Shown: piece after piece, positions 1 to 5,306 of the stretch
Position numbering within the stretch: position 1 is the stretch's first letter
Layout: each line of letters opens with the position of its first letter
DNA from: CAZUVQ01 sp964623915
GTDB taxonomy: Bacteria > Bacillota > Clostridia > UMGS1883 > UMGS1540
DNA: 5,306 bases
Assembly: GCA_964623915.1 (NCBI GenBank)
Contig: CAZUVQ010000104.1
Coordinates: 1 to 5,306, forward strand
Direction: 5' to 3'
The notes under the pieces: generated by a model
Told to the model about the DNA's origin: nothing
The model's database searches: none
What the model saw: the letters and a program-made list of their open reading frames with translations, nothing else
Position numbers and translations under genes: made by a program

Positions 1-1247
1 CCGCCGCAAGTGCTGACGGTAGGTCAATTTCATACATAAACGCTTTGTTTACTGCTACAAGTGCCACTTGTGTTACAGGTCTTATTGTTGTAGATACATA
101 TACGCACTGGTCCATTTTCGGTCAGATAGTTATTATTTTGCTTATTCAAATTGGTGGGCTTGGATTTATGACTGTCATCACTATGTTTTCTTTATTTATT
201 AAAAGACGTATAAGCATTCATGAAAGAAAACTTTTAATGCAGTCAGCAGGTGCTATGCAAATAAGTGGCGTTATAAGGCTTATTAAGCGTATCCTTTTGG
301 GAACCTTAATAATTGAAGGCCTCGGTATTATTCTCCTTTCCATAAGGTTCTGCCCTGAGATGGGCTTTTGGGAAGGACTTTATAATGGGATATTCCATTC
401 TGTTTCGGCCTTCTGTAACGCAGGATTTGACATTATGGGTAAATACGGTGCCTTCTCGTCACTTACAAAATACCGTGGCGATTATCTTGTTAATCTTACG
501 ATAGCTTCCCTGATTGCTATAGGCGGTCTTGGATTTATTGTGTGGAACGATATAGTTGTAAAAGGATTTAAAGTTAAAGAATATGAGCTTCATACTAAAA
601 TTGTTTTGACTGTTACAGGTTTCCTGATTTTTGCGGGGATGATTTTGTTTTACATTTTTGAAAAGAATCACACCTTGGCAAACCTTACAGCCGGTGAAAA
701 GTTTATTGCATCTCTGTTTCAGTCTATAACACCGAGAACGGCAGGCTTTAATACTGTTGATATGGGGGCATTATCCGATAGCGGAAATATGCTGATTACT
801 ATTCTGATGTTTATAGGCGGCAGCCCGGGTTCAACCGCAGGTGGTATAAAAACCACAACATTTGCTGTTCTTATGCTTGGGGCTTTATCCGCATCGAGGC
901 ATACAAAGCATATAGCGATTTATAAAAGAAGGCTTGATGAGTCAATAGTAAAGCAGGCAAGCGCAATATTTGTAATATATACCATGGCTGTAATTGTTGC
1001 TTCTTTAACAATATCCGCAATAGAACTTCAGTCCATGAAAAATGTTGTGTTTGAGGTTGTTTCTGCAATCGGTACCGTTGGTCTTACTACAGGAATCACC
1101 TCAACTCTTTGCTCTGTTTCAAAGGTCATTTTAATAATTTTTATGTACGGCGGAAGAGTAGGCGGTTTAACGCTTATGCTTTCTCTTGCTGAAAAGAGAA
1201 CAGTAACACCGATTGAAAGACCAATGGAAAAAATATTGATAGGTTAG
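1..1247 (+). CDS. ktrB: Potassium uptake channel subunit KtrB/TrkH family, 5'-truncated by the window edge
   Basis: This is the membrane K+-translocating subunit of a Ktr/Trk system, which imports K+ (often Na+-coupled) through four non-identical pore loops. The frame is open from base 3 with no stop, so the TTG at 45 is an internal Leu codon and the real start lies upstream. 414 codons are visible; the family is usually about 440-480 residues, so roughly the first membrane helix is missing. All four pore loops with their conserved filter glycine can be read: TCVTGL (66-83), CNAGFD (about 414-431), TPRTAGFN (729-752) and IGTVGLTT (1068-1091). A Gly/Ser/Thr-rich gating loop (GGSPGSTAGGIK) lies at about 816-851, and the family's late motif GGRVGGLTL is present near the end. 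The next gene encodes the cytosolic RCK subunit; the single-RCK form of that partner favours the name KtrB over TrkH. Family assignment is secure. The cation specificity is inferred. Confidence 0.95.
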   Translation, partial: AASADGRSISYINALFTATSATCVTGLIVVDTYTHWSIFGQIVIILLIQIGGLGFMTVITMFSLFIKRRISIHERKLLMQSAGAMQISGVIRLIKRILLGTLIIEGLGIILLSIRFCPEMGFWEGLYNGIFHSVSAFCNAGFDIMGKYGAFSSLTKYRGDYLVNLTIASLIAIGGLGFIVWNDIVVKGFKVKEYELHTKIVLTVTGFLIFAGMILFYIFEKNHTLANLTAGEKFIASLFQSITPRTAGFNTVDMGALSDSGNMLITILMFIGGSPGSTAGGIKTTTFAVLMLGALSASRHTKHIAIYKRRLDESIVKQASAIFVIYTMAVIVASLTISAIELQSMKNVVFEVVSAIGTVGLTTGITSTLCSVSKVILIIFMYGGRVGGLTLMLSLAEKRTVTPIERPMEKILIG

Positions 1248-1251
1248 GAGG
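1246..1251 (+). promoter_or_regulatory. Ribosome binding site of ktrA overlapping the ktrB stop codon
   Basis: A perfect AGGAGG shares its first two bases with the TAG stop of ktrB (1245-1247) and lies 9 nt before the GTG at 1261. It fixes the GTG as the ktrA start and suggests that translation of the two subunits is coupled. Confidence 0.85.
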
Positions 1252-1260
1252 CATATTAGC

Positions 1261-1911
1261 GTGAAATCATTTTTAGTTATAGGCGTTAGCAATTTTGGAG
1301 AACATTTGGCAAAAAAACTTTTTAAGCTCGGCAATGATGTAATGGTTGTTGACAAGAATGAGGAATTAATTGAAAACCTGAATAATGTGTTCACCGATTC
1401 TTATGTGGGGGACTGCAGGAATGAGGAGGTTCTTCGTTCTTTGGGTATAAATAATTTTGATGTTTGCTTTGTTGCGATAGACGAGGATTTTCAGTCATCG
1501 CTTGAGGTAACCTCCCTTTTACACGAATTGGGAGCAAAGCATATCGTTTCAAATGCTAAACGTGACAGACAGGCAGATTTGTTAAAGAAAGTCGGTGCGG
1601 ATGATGTTATTTATGCCGAAAGAGAAATAGCTGAAAAAACCGCTGTTAAATTCAATGCAACCAATGTATTTGATTTTATTCAGCTTTCAGATGAATATTC
1701 AATTTATGAAATCCCTATACAGCCCAGTTGGGTAAGACATAGCGTGGGCGAAATTAATGTTCGTCAGAAATACCACGTAAATATAATAGCAGTAAAACAT
1801 GAAAATGATATCATCACTCTTCCGGGAGCTGCTTATGTTTTTGATAAAGGTGATCATATCGTAGTTATCGGGAAACAAACAGATGTTACGAAGCTTACCT
1901 CCAAAATCTGA
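1261..1911 (+). CDS. ktrA: Potassium uptake regulatory subunit KtrA (single RCK domain)
   Basis: This 216-aa cytosolic subunit should form an octameric ring that gates KtrB in response to bound nucleotides (ATP/ADP, NAD(H) in the family). Residues 1 to about 125 form an RCK_N Rossmann fold: beta strand FLVIG, a glycine loop at 8-13 (GVSNFG), and an acidic residue D31 after the second strand (VMVVDKN) for the nucleotide ribose. GDCRNEEVLRSLGI and the strand CFVAI follow. Residues from about 140 form an RCK_C (TrkA_C) domain beginning LSDEYSIYEIPI and ending with GDHIVVIGK; in several Firmicutes this domain binds c-di-AMP, which inhibits uptake, and that may apply here. The length matches KtrA (about 220 aa), not two-domain TrkA (about 450 aa). 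The second glycine of GxGxxG is Ser10. GTG is the start, 13 nt after the ktrB stop. An intrinsic terminator follows. Confidence 0.95.
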   Translation: MKSFLVIGVSNFGEHLAKKLFKLGNDVMVVDKNEELIENLNNVFTDSYVGDCRNEEVLRSLGINNFDVCFVAIDEDFQSSLEVTSLLHELGAKHIVSNAKRDRQADLLKKVGADDVIYAEREIAEKTAVKFNATNVFDFIQLSDEYSIYEIPIQPSWVRHSVGEINVRQKYHVNIIAVKHENDIITLPGAAYVFDKGDHIVVIGKQTDVTKLTSKI

Positions 1912-1932
1912 AAAAATAGTATATAAAGGTAT

Positions 1933-1968
1933 AAAAAAGCAGGTCATAAGACTTGTTTTTTTGTTTTC
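1933..1968 (+). terminator. Intrinsic terminator closing the ktrBA operon
   Basis: A 13-bp stem (1933-1945 with 1950-1962, two G-U pairs) with an ATAA loop is visible: arm AAAAAAGCAGGTC and arm GACTTGTTTTTTT. The T-rich 3' arm continues as GTTTTC, giving the U tract. It starts 21 nt after the ktrA stop and separates the potassium operon from the spoIIE promoter. The A-rich left arm could also give some termination on the opposite strand. Confidence 0.8.
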
Positions 1969-1994
1969 AAAAATATTTAATATTTATAGTATCT

Positions 1995-2003
1995 TTCGAC
2001 AAA
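1995..2003 (-). promoter_or_regulatory. Spo0A box (0A box) upstream of spoIIE
   Basis: TTCGACAAA on the + strand is TTTGTCGAA on the - strand, which contains the exact 7-mer TGTCGAA bound by phosphorylated Spo0A, the master regulator of sporulation entry. It overlaps the -35 position of the spoIIE promoter, the place from which Spo0A-P activates class II sigma-A promoters in Bacillus. I found no second good box in the 1912-2029 gap. Confidence 0.85.
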
Positions 2004-2028
2004 AAGCTTGAGCAGGGTTTGTTATAAT
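1996..2028 (+). promoter_or_regulatory. Spo0A-dependent sigma-A promoter of spoIIE with 21-bp spacer
   Basis: The -35-like hexamer TCGACA (1996-2001, five of six bases of TTGACA) and a perfect TATAAT (2023-2028) are separated by 21 bp rather than the usual 17. In B. subtilis, spoIIE and spoIIG promoters have the same over-long spacing (21-22 bp) and need Spo0A-P for activation. The -35 element overlaps the 0A box. Transcription should start near 2034-2036. The alternative -35 TTGAGC (2008-2013) would be only 9 bp from the -10 and is not usable. Confidence 0.85.
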
Positions 2029-2048
2029 AATGGTAAATATTGGAAAAT

Positions 2049-2055
2049 GGGGGGA
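2049..2055 (+). promoter_or_regulatory. Ribosome binding site deciding the spoIIE start (TTG at 2063)
   Basis: A run of six G followed by A (GGGGGGA) can pair with the CCUCC core of 16S rRNA through G-C and one G-U pair. It lies 8 nt before the in-frame TTG at 2063 and downstream of the predicted transcription start, so it supports TTG 2063. The in-frame ATG at 2096 has only the weak AGTGAG before it. Confidence 0.65.
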
Positions 2056-2062
2056 AATTGTT

Positions 2063-4390
2063 TTGGAACTCGGTTTTTTTGAGCAAAGTGAGAACATGAT
2101 TAAAAGCGAAAGAATAAAAAAAATTTCAGGTATACTCGGGACAAGCCTAAATATAAAAAGAGTATTATATTACATAGTAATGTTTTTTATTTCAGGGGCA
2201 AAGATTTTTGGCGGCATGATACCTTTTGGCACAGTAATGTTTGCCACAGAATACCGTGAGCAGCTTCCTTACGCAGCAGGAATAATAATTATTCTTGCAA
2301 CATTGTTTCCGACCATGAATTCCATTGTAACACTAAAGTATGCTGCTACGTTAGTTCTCTTTTGCGCCGTTGCCTCAAAAATCCCCGTAAAAAGCTCCCC
2401 TATCAGAAAAGGGATTTTAATGGGGTCGGCTGTCATGGTTGCCGGTATCTTACCAAGAATTTCAGGAGGAATTCTATTTTATGATGTTTGTCTCTTATTG
2501 CTTGAAGGTGTAATTGTATTTTCATCCGTAAGTATATTTTCAAGGGCTAAAACTGTTATTTTCAGCGGCAGCGGAAAAGAAGTCTGGGCTACAAATGACA
2601 TCATTTCGGTTGCGGCGTTTTTCGGAGCGGCAATTATAGGGGCAGGAGGAATAACTATATATGGCATAAGCCTGTCTACAAGCCTTTGTGTACTTTCTGC
2701 CCTGTGTTTTGCCTATGGAAACGGTGCTGTTGCAGGGGCTGCCGCAGGGGTTTCACTGGGTCTTGTTACAGGGCTTTATAATAATGACATAGCAGGATAC
2801 ATAAGTATTTTTGCCCTTTCTTCAATGGCGGCAGGGTTTTTTGGTAAGTACGGAAAATCAGGTGCCGCAATTGCTTTTTTATTGGCAGATTCTGTAATTG
2901 TTTTTTATAAGGGGACAAGCTATGATGTATTTTATAACCTTGCGGAAATTGGAATAGCTGTAATGTTGTTCACAATTTTGCCCCACAAGGTTATTTCATA
3001 TTTTGCTGTTTTTACCGGGGAAAGAAAAAACACATATACTTCAAGAATAAAAGAACATACAAGTAAACTGATTGGTGACAGTGCTGAGTCACTCATACAA
3101 GTCGCAAGAGTTTTTGAAAGAATTTCTGAAAATAAGCTTTTGGGAACCGAAAGTGCCGCCGCATCTTTTTTCGAGAAAACAGCACGTAAGCTATGTGAGG
3201 GTTGCCCGAGAATGGGCACTTGCTGGAGAAAGGAATTCCACAGAACATATACTTCGCTTTTTGTGATGCTGGAGATATGTGAAAAAAAAGGAATTATTAA
3301 AACAGGAGATATACCCGATGAGTTACAGAAAAAATGCAGAAACAGAGATAAAATTGTAAACACCTTCAATTCAATGTATGATGTATTCAAGGTGGACAGG
3401 CTATGGGAAACACGTGTCACGGAAAGCAGAGTTATTCTGGCAAGACAGCTTCATTTAGTGGCAGAACAGCTCAAAATCATTGAAAAAGCAGCGCGATCCG
3501 GTGTTTCTTTTAACACGGCAAATGAAAGCAGCTTGATGGTAGCTCTTTCAGAAAAAGGTGTTCCTGTTACAGGGGTTACTATTATCAACGGTTCAAAAAA
3601 CAGCTTTCGGGCAGAAATATTATTTAAAGAAGGATATGAATATACGGAAATAATAGCAAAAGCTGCAGGAGAAATCATGGAATGTGATGTGATGTGTACT
3701 AACTTAACTGAAAGTAGCATGACGCTTATACCTGCACCAAAACTTCGTGTAAGTACAGGGGTGATTAGTGAAGCAAAGGAACTAAATCCTGTAAACGGTG
3801 ACACGGCCGAATGTATAAGTCTTGACGGCGGCAATATGCTGTTAGCCATAAGTGATGGTATGGGAAACGGTGAAAAAGCAAGTGCAGACAGCCGGGCAAC
3901 TATGGATATAATCAGAGGTATGCAAAAGGGAGGATTTGATATTGAAAGCACGCTTGACATGGTAAACTCTGTTTTAGTGCTCAAATCTTCCGAAACATCA
4001 TTCGCCACGGTGGATTTAGCGTTGATTGATACAAAACACAAAGAGGTGGAGTTTTTTAAATTAGGTGCAGCCAACAGCTTTATAAAAAGGGATGATTGTG
4101 TAAAAACAGTTAAAGCCTCAGCTTTGCCTGCCGGTGTTTTTGCGAACACTGAACCGGACAGAGAAAAGGTTAAACTAAAAGGCGGAGATTTTATTGTGCT
4201 TGTTTCAGACGGTATATTAAACTCCAGAACTGAGAAAACAATTATTGATTTATTGGGATCTCATAAAGGAAACAATTCCGCAGAACTTGCAGAAAAAGTA
4301 TTAAAAACAGCAAAACACTTAAATGCAGATATTGTAAATGATGATATGACTGTTGTAGTCGCATTTATTGATGAGGAAATATCTGTATAA
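2063..4390 (+). CDS. spoIIE: Stage II sporulation protein E (SpoIIE), membrane PP2C-type phosphatase
   Basis: SpoIIE dephosphorylates the anti-anti-sigma factor SpoIIAA, freeing sigma-F in the forespore; in B. subtilis it also binds FtsZ and helps place the polar septum. Numbered from TTG 2063 the protein has 775 residues (B. subtilis 827). Residues about 35-316 hold many hydrophobic helices, consistent with the family's ten spans. A cytoplasmic linker follows, with the cluster C378-x2-C381-x5-C387-W388. The C-terminal PP2C domain keeps the metal-binding residues: D580 (NGDTAE), D598 (ISDGMGNGE), D716 (LVSDGILNS) and D760-D761 (NDDMTVVV). D580 and D598 are 18 residues apart, as are D610 and D628 of B. 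subtilis. The promoter is Spo0A-type. The in-frame ATG at 2030 lies 2 nt after the -10 box, ahead of the transcription start, so it is excluded; ATG 2096 remains an alternative. The neighbour downstream is not the tilS-hpt-ftsH group common after spoIIE in Bacillus. Confidence 0.96.
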   Translation: MELGFFEQSENMIKSERIKKISGILGTSLNIKRVLYYIVMFFISGAKIFGGMIPFGTVMFATEYREQLPYAAGIIIILATLFPTMNSIVTLKYAATLVLFCAVASKIPVKSSPIRKGILMGSAVMVAGILPRISGGILFYDVCLLLLEGVIVFSSVSIFSRAKTVIFSGSGKEVWATNDIISVAAFFGAAIIGAGGITIYGISLSTSLCVLSALCFAYGNGAVAGAAAGVSLGLVTGLYNNDIAGYISIFALSSMAAGFFGKYGKSGAAIAFLLADSVIVFYKGTSYDVFYNLAEIGIAVMLFTILPHKVISYFAVFTGERKNTYTSRIKEHTSKLIGDSAESLIQVARVFERISENKLLGTESAAASFFEKTARKLCEGCPRMGTCWRKEFHRTYTSLFVMLEICEKKGIIKTGDIPDELQKKCRNRDKIVNTFNSMYDVFKVDRLWETRVTESRVILARQLHLVAEQLKIIEKAARSGVSFNTANESSLMVALSEKGVPVTGVTIINGSKNSFRAEILFKEGYEYTEIIAKAAGEIMECDVMCTNLTESSMTLIPAPKLRVSTGVISEAKELNPVNGDTAECISLDGGNMLLAISDGMGNGEKASADSRATMDIIRGMQKGGFDIESTLDMVNSVLVLKSSETSFATVDLALIDTKHKEVEFFKLGAANSFIKRDDCVKTVKASALPAGVFANTEPDREKVKLKGGDFIVLVSDGILNSRTEKTIIDLLGSHKGNNSAELAEKVLKTAKHLNADIVNDDMTVVVAFIDEEISV

Positions 4391-4431
4391 AATTTAAAAA
4401 TATGTATAAAATACCTTTGAACTTATTAAAC

Positions 4432-4436
4432 AGGAG
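4432..4436 (+). promoter_or_regulatory. Ribosome binding site of the 86-aa membrane protein gene
   Basis: AGGAG lies 6 nt before the ATG at 4443. It supports this small reading frame as a real gene. The rest of the 52-nt gap after spoIIE (4391-4442) is A/T-rich, with no convincing promoter or terminator. Confidence 0.75.
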
Positions 4437-4442
4437 TGTGCT

Positions 4443-4703
4443 ATGAATAAAAAAATGAAAAGGTTTTTTGTACTTAAGAATTTTAAGGAGCTATTCCTTT
4501 CAGATGTATTTACCCAAGACAGGGAAAAAACAGTAGAATCAGATGTTGTTTCGGAAGCCGAAAGTATAATCAACGAGTATTTCAGAAAAATGGGTTATGC
4601 AGATAGGGTAAAAGCAAAAAAAAAGCAGAGTAAATCTATATGGTTTGTTATAACCTCAGCTTTTATTTTGGTAGCTTTATATATGACGGTGAGATTTGTA
4701 TGA
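4443..4703 (+). CDS. Hypothetical 86-aa protein with one C-terminal membrane segment
   Basis: I do not recognise the family. The first 20 residues are basic and partly amphipathic (MNKKMKRFFVLKNFKELFLS). Residues about 21-50 are acidic and probably helical, and a basic patch (KAKKKQSK, 57-64) precedes a single hydrophobic segment at about 65-83 that runs almost to the C-terminus. The positive-inside rule suggests a cytoplasmic N-terminal part and a tail anchored in the membrane, with no signal peptide. A good SD and the ATGA overlap of its stop (4701-4703) with the start of the VanW lipoprotein gene argue that it is translated and coupled to that gene. It starts 52 nt after spoIIE with no terminator between, so it may be expressed from the Spo0A-controlled promoter. 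It could be a partner or membrane anchor for the lipoprotein or for SpoIIE; that is speculation. The A9 run at 4616-4624 lies within the basic patch. Confidence 0.75.
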   Translation: MNKKMKRFFVLKNFKELFLSDVFTQDREKTVESDVVSEAESIINEYFRKMGYADRVKAKKKQSKSIWFVITSAFILVALYMTVRFV

Positions 4704-5257
4704 AAAAAGTGTTATCTGTTGCCTTGTTGTTACTTGTAATAGGATGTGCAAAGCAAGGCGATAATAGCACTACAAAAAAAAGCCAAGAGCCTAACGAACA
4801 AGAGTATTATGAAACAGGCTCATATTATACTCAGATTTTTGACACGGATCAAAGTCGTGTCAAAAATCTGACCTTGTGTGCAAGTGTACTTGACGGAGTG
4901 CAGATATCTCCCGGAGAAGACTTTTCATTTAACGAAACAGTAGGGAGAAGAACAAAAGAAAAAGGATATGAGGAGGCTTCCATTTTAATAGGAGATGAAA
5001 GCGGATGTGCAGTCGGCGGCGGTGTATGTCAAATAAGCAGTACACTTTATAATGCGGCACTGGCGGCAGGAATGAAAATAACAGAACGTCACAGTCACAG
5101 CCGTGAAGTAAAATATATAGAAATGGGGAGGGATGCCGCAGTATCGTGGGGCACGCTTGATCTACGATTTTTAAACATTTCGGTTGAAAATGTAAGGATT
5201 GGAATCAGTGTGGAAAACGGGTTTGTATATGCGAGAATATATGAAAAAAGGGAATGA
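4700..5257 (+). CDS. VanW-family lipoprotein
   Basis: This 185-aa protein starts with a lipoprotein signal (MKKVLSVALLLLVIGC): two lysines, a short hydrophobic stretch and the lipobox VIGC with C16 as the expected lipidated residue, so it should sit on the outer face of the membrane. After a polar linker, residues about 40-172 form a VanW domain: FSFNETVGRRT (75-85), GGGVCQISSTLYNAAL (from 106, C110), ERHSHSREV (H131, H133) and GRDAAVSWGTLDLRF. VanW takes its name from a gene in some vancomycin-resistance clusters, but its biochemical role is unknown and this stand-alone form is not evidence of resistance. It lacks the extra N-terminal domains that many clostridial VanW proteins carry. The ATG overlaps the upstream stop, and GGTGAG lies 6 nt before it. 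The in-frame ATG at 4640 is rejected because it would bury the signal peptide. The coding region contains a striking inverted repeat (4831-4871). Confidence 0.9.
   Translation: MKKVLSVALLLLVIGCAKQGDNSTTKKSQEPNEQEYYETGSYYTQIFDTDQSRVKNLTLCASVLDGVQISPGEDFSFNETVGRRTKEKGYEEASILIGDESGCAVGGGVCQISSTLYNAALAAGMKITERHSHSREVKYIEMGRDAAVSWGTLDLRFLNISVENVRIGISVENGFVYARIYEKRE
4831..4871 (+). repeat. Perfect 16-bp inverted repeat inside the VanW lipoprotein gene
   Basis: The left arm TCAGATTTTTGACACG (4831-4846) and right arm CGTGTCAAAAATCTGA (4856-4871) are exact reverse complements around the 9-nt loop GATCAAAGT. The repeat encodes the start of the VanW domain (TQIFDTDQSRVKNLT), so it is not an insertion next to the gene. 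No T tract follows on the + strand, so it does not look like an intrinsic terminator. As RNA it would form a stable hairpin; as DNA it is a symmetrical site that could bind a dimeric protein. Confidence 0.9.
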
Positions 5258-5261
5258 TTTA

Positions 5262-5306
5262 TATTTAATTTTTTTTAAAAAAAGGTATTGACTTTGGGTG
5301 CTATTC
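5262..5306 (+). promoter_or_regulatory. Partial promoter for a gene beyond the window
   Basis: After the VanW stop, an A/T tract (ending T8A7, 5269-5283 approximately) is followed by TTGACT (5288-5293), five of six bases of the sigma-A -35 hexamer. A -10 box with 17-bp spacing would begin near 5311, outside the window. The A/T tract directly upstream resembles an UP element. I see no GC-rich hairpin that would end the spoIIE-side transcript here. Confidence 0.45.

Noticed and set aside
45..47. TTG at 45 as the start of the KtrB gene.
   Set aside because: The same frame is open from base 3 and the upstream residues (ADGRSISYINALFTATSA) fit the KtrB/TrkH family, so the gene continues beyond the window.
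1963..1975. GTTTTCAAAAATA as a second Spo0A box upstream of spoIIE.
   Set aside because: It lacks the central GTCGA/TCGAC core in either orientation; only the site at 1995-2001 matches.
2932..4149. Long minus-strand open frames opposite spoIIE (162 and 232 codons).
   Set aside because: They lie wholly antisense to well-conserved SpoIIE coding sequence and show no recognisable domain, so they are shadows of it.
4403..4426. TGTATAAAAT and TTGAAC in the gap after spoIIE as a promoter for the 86-aa gene.
   Set aside because: The -35-like TTGAAC lies downstream of the TATAAA, and no -35 is found 16-18 bp upstream of it; in A/T-rich DNA this is expected by chance.
4616..4640. A9 run containing A-AAA-AAG in the zero frame of the 86-aa gene; a -1 slip would enter the frame used by the VanW gene, suggesting a programmed frameshift fusion.
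   Set aside because: After a -1 slip at AAG (4623-4625) the new frame reads GCA GAG and then TAA at 4631-4633, so the shifted product ends at once and cannot reach the VanW gene.
4640..4700. Upstream in-frame ATG (4640) as a longer start for the VanW protein.
   Set aside because: It has no SD, lies deep inside the preceding gene and would put 20 residues ahead of a textbook lipoprotein signal; ATG 4700 has GGTGAG 6 nt upstream and an ATGA overlap.
5265..5285. T8A7 tract after the VanW gene as an intrinsic terminator.
   Set aside because: It has only A-T pairs, no GC stem or proper loop, and no T tract after the hairpin; it fits an A/T-rich promoter element better.

Overview
The window looks like an ordinary chromosomal segment of a low-GC, endospore-forming Firmicute, most likely a member of the Clostridia. 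The reasons are the A+T-rich sequence, strong Shine-Dalgarno sites, GTG/TTG starts, a spoIIE gene, a single-RCK-domain Ktr-type potassium system and a VanW-family lipoprotein. I cannot name the genus. All five genes are on the + strand and coding density is high. No mobile element, CRISPR array, tRNA or rRNA is visible.

Region 1 (1-1911) is a two-gene potassium uptake operon. It holds the 3' part of a KtrB/TrkH membrane subunit (5' end outside the window), then a KtrA regulatory subunit whose ribosome binding site overlaps the ktrB stop codon. A 13-bp intrinsic terminator hairpin (1933-1962) closes the operon.

Region 2 (about 1995-4390) is spoIIE. Its promoter is the clearest regulatory signal in the window: a perfect Spo0A box in reverse orientation (TTCGACA, 1995-2001) overlapping a -35-like hexamer, placed 21 bp from a perfect TATAAT. 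This is the long-spacer, Spo0A-activated sigma-A arrangement known from Bacillus subtilis spoIIE and spoIIG. The promoter also shows that the upstream ATG at 2030 cannot be the start. The likely start is TTG at 2063, preceded by a run of six G. The protein has an N-terminal multi-span membrane region, a central cytoplasmic region with a Cys cluster, and a C-terminal PP2C-type phosphatase with all expected metal-binding aspartates.

Region 3 (4391-5257) follows spoIIE with no visible terminator. It holds an unrecognised 86-aa protein with one C-terminal membrane segment, whose stop overlaps (ATGA) the start of a small VanW-domain lipoprotein. These two may be co-transcribed with spoIIE and so be expressed early in sporulation; this is inference. 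The VanW gene contains a perfect 16-bp inverted repeat with a 9-nt loop inside its coding sequence. Region 4 (5258-5306) is an A/T tract followed by TTGACT, probably the start of a promoter for a gene beyond the window.

No wholly new system is evident. The points most worth a second look are the intragenic inverted repeat, the possible spoIIE-linked membrane protein/lipoprotein pair, and the spoIIE promoter and start revision.
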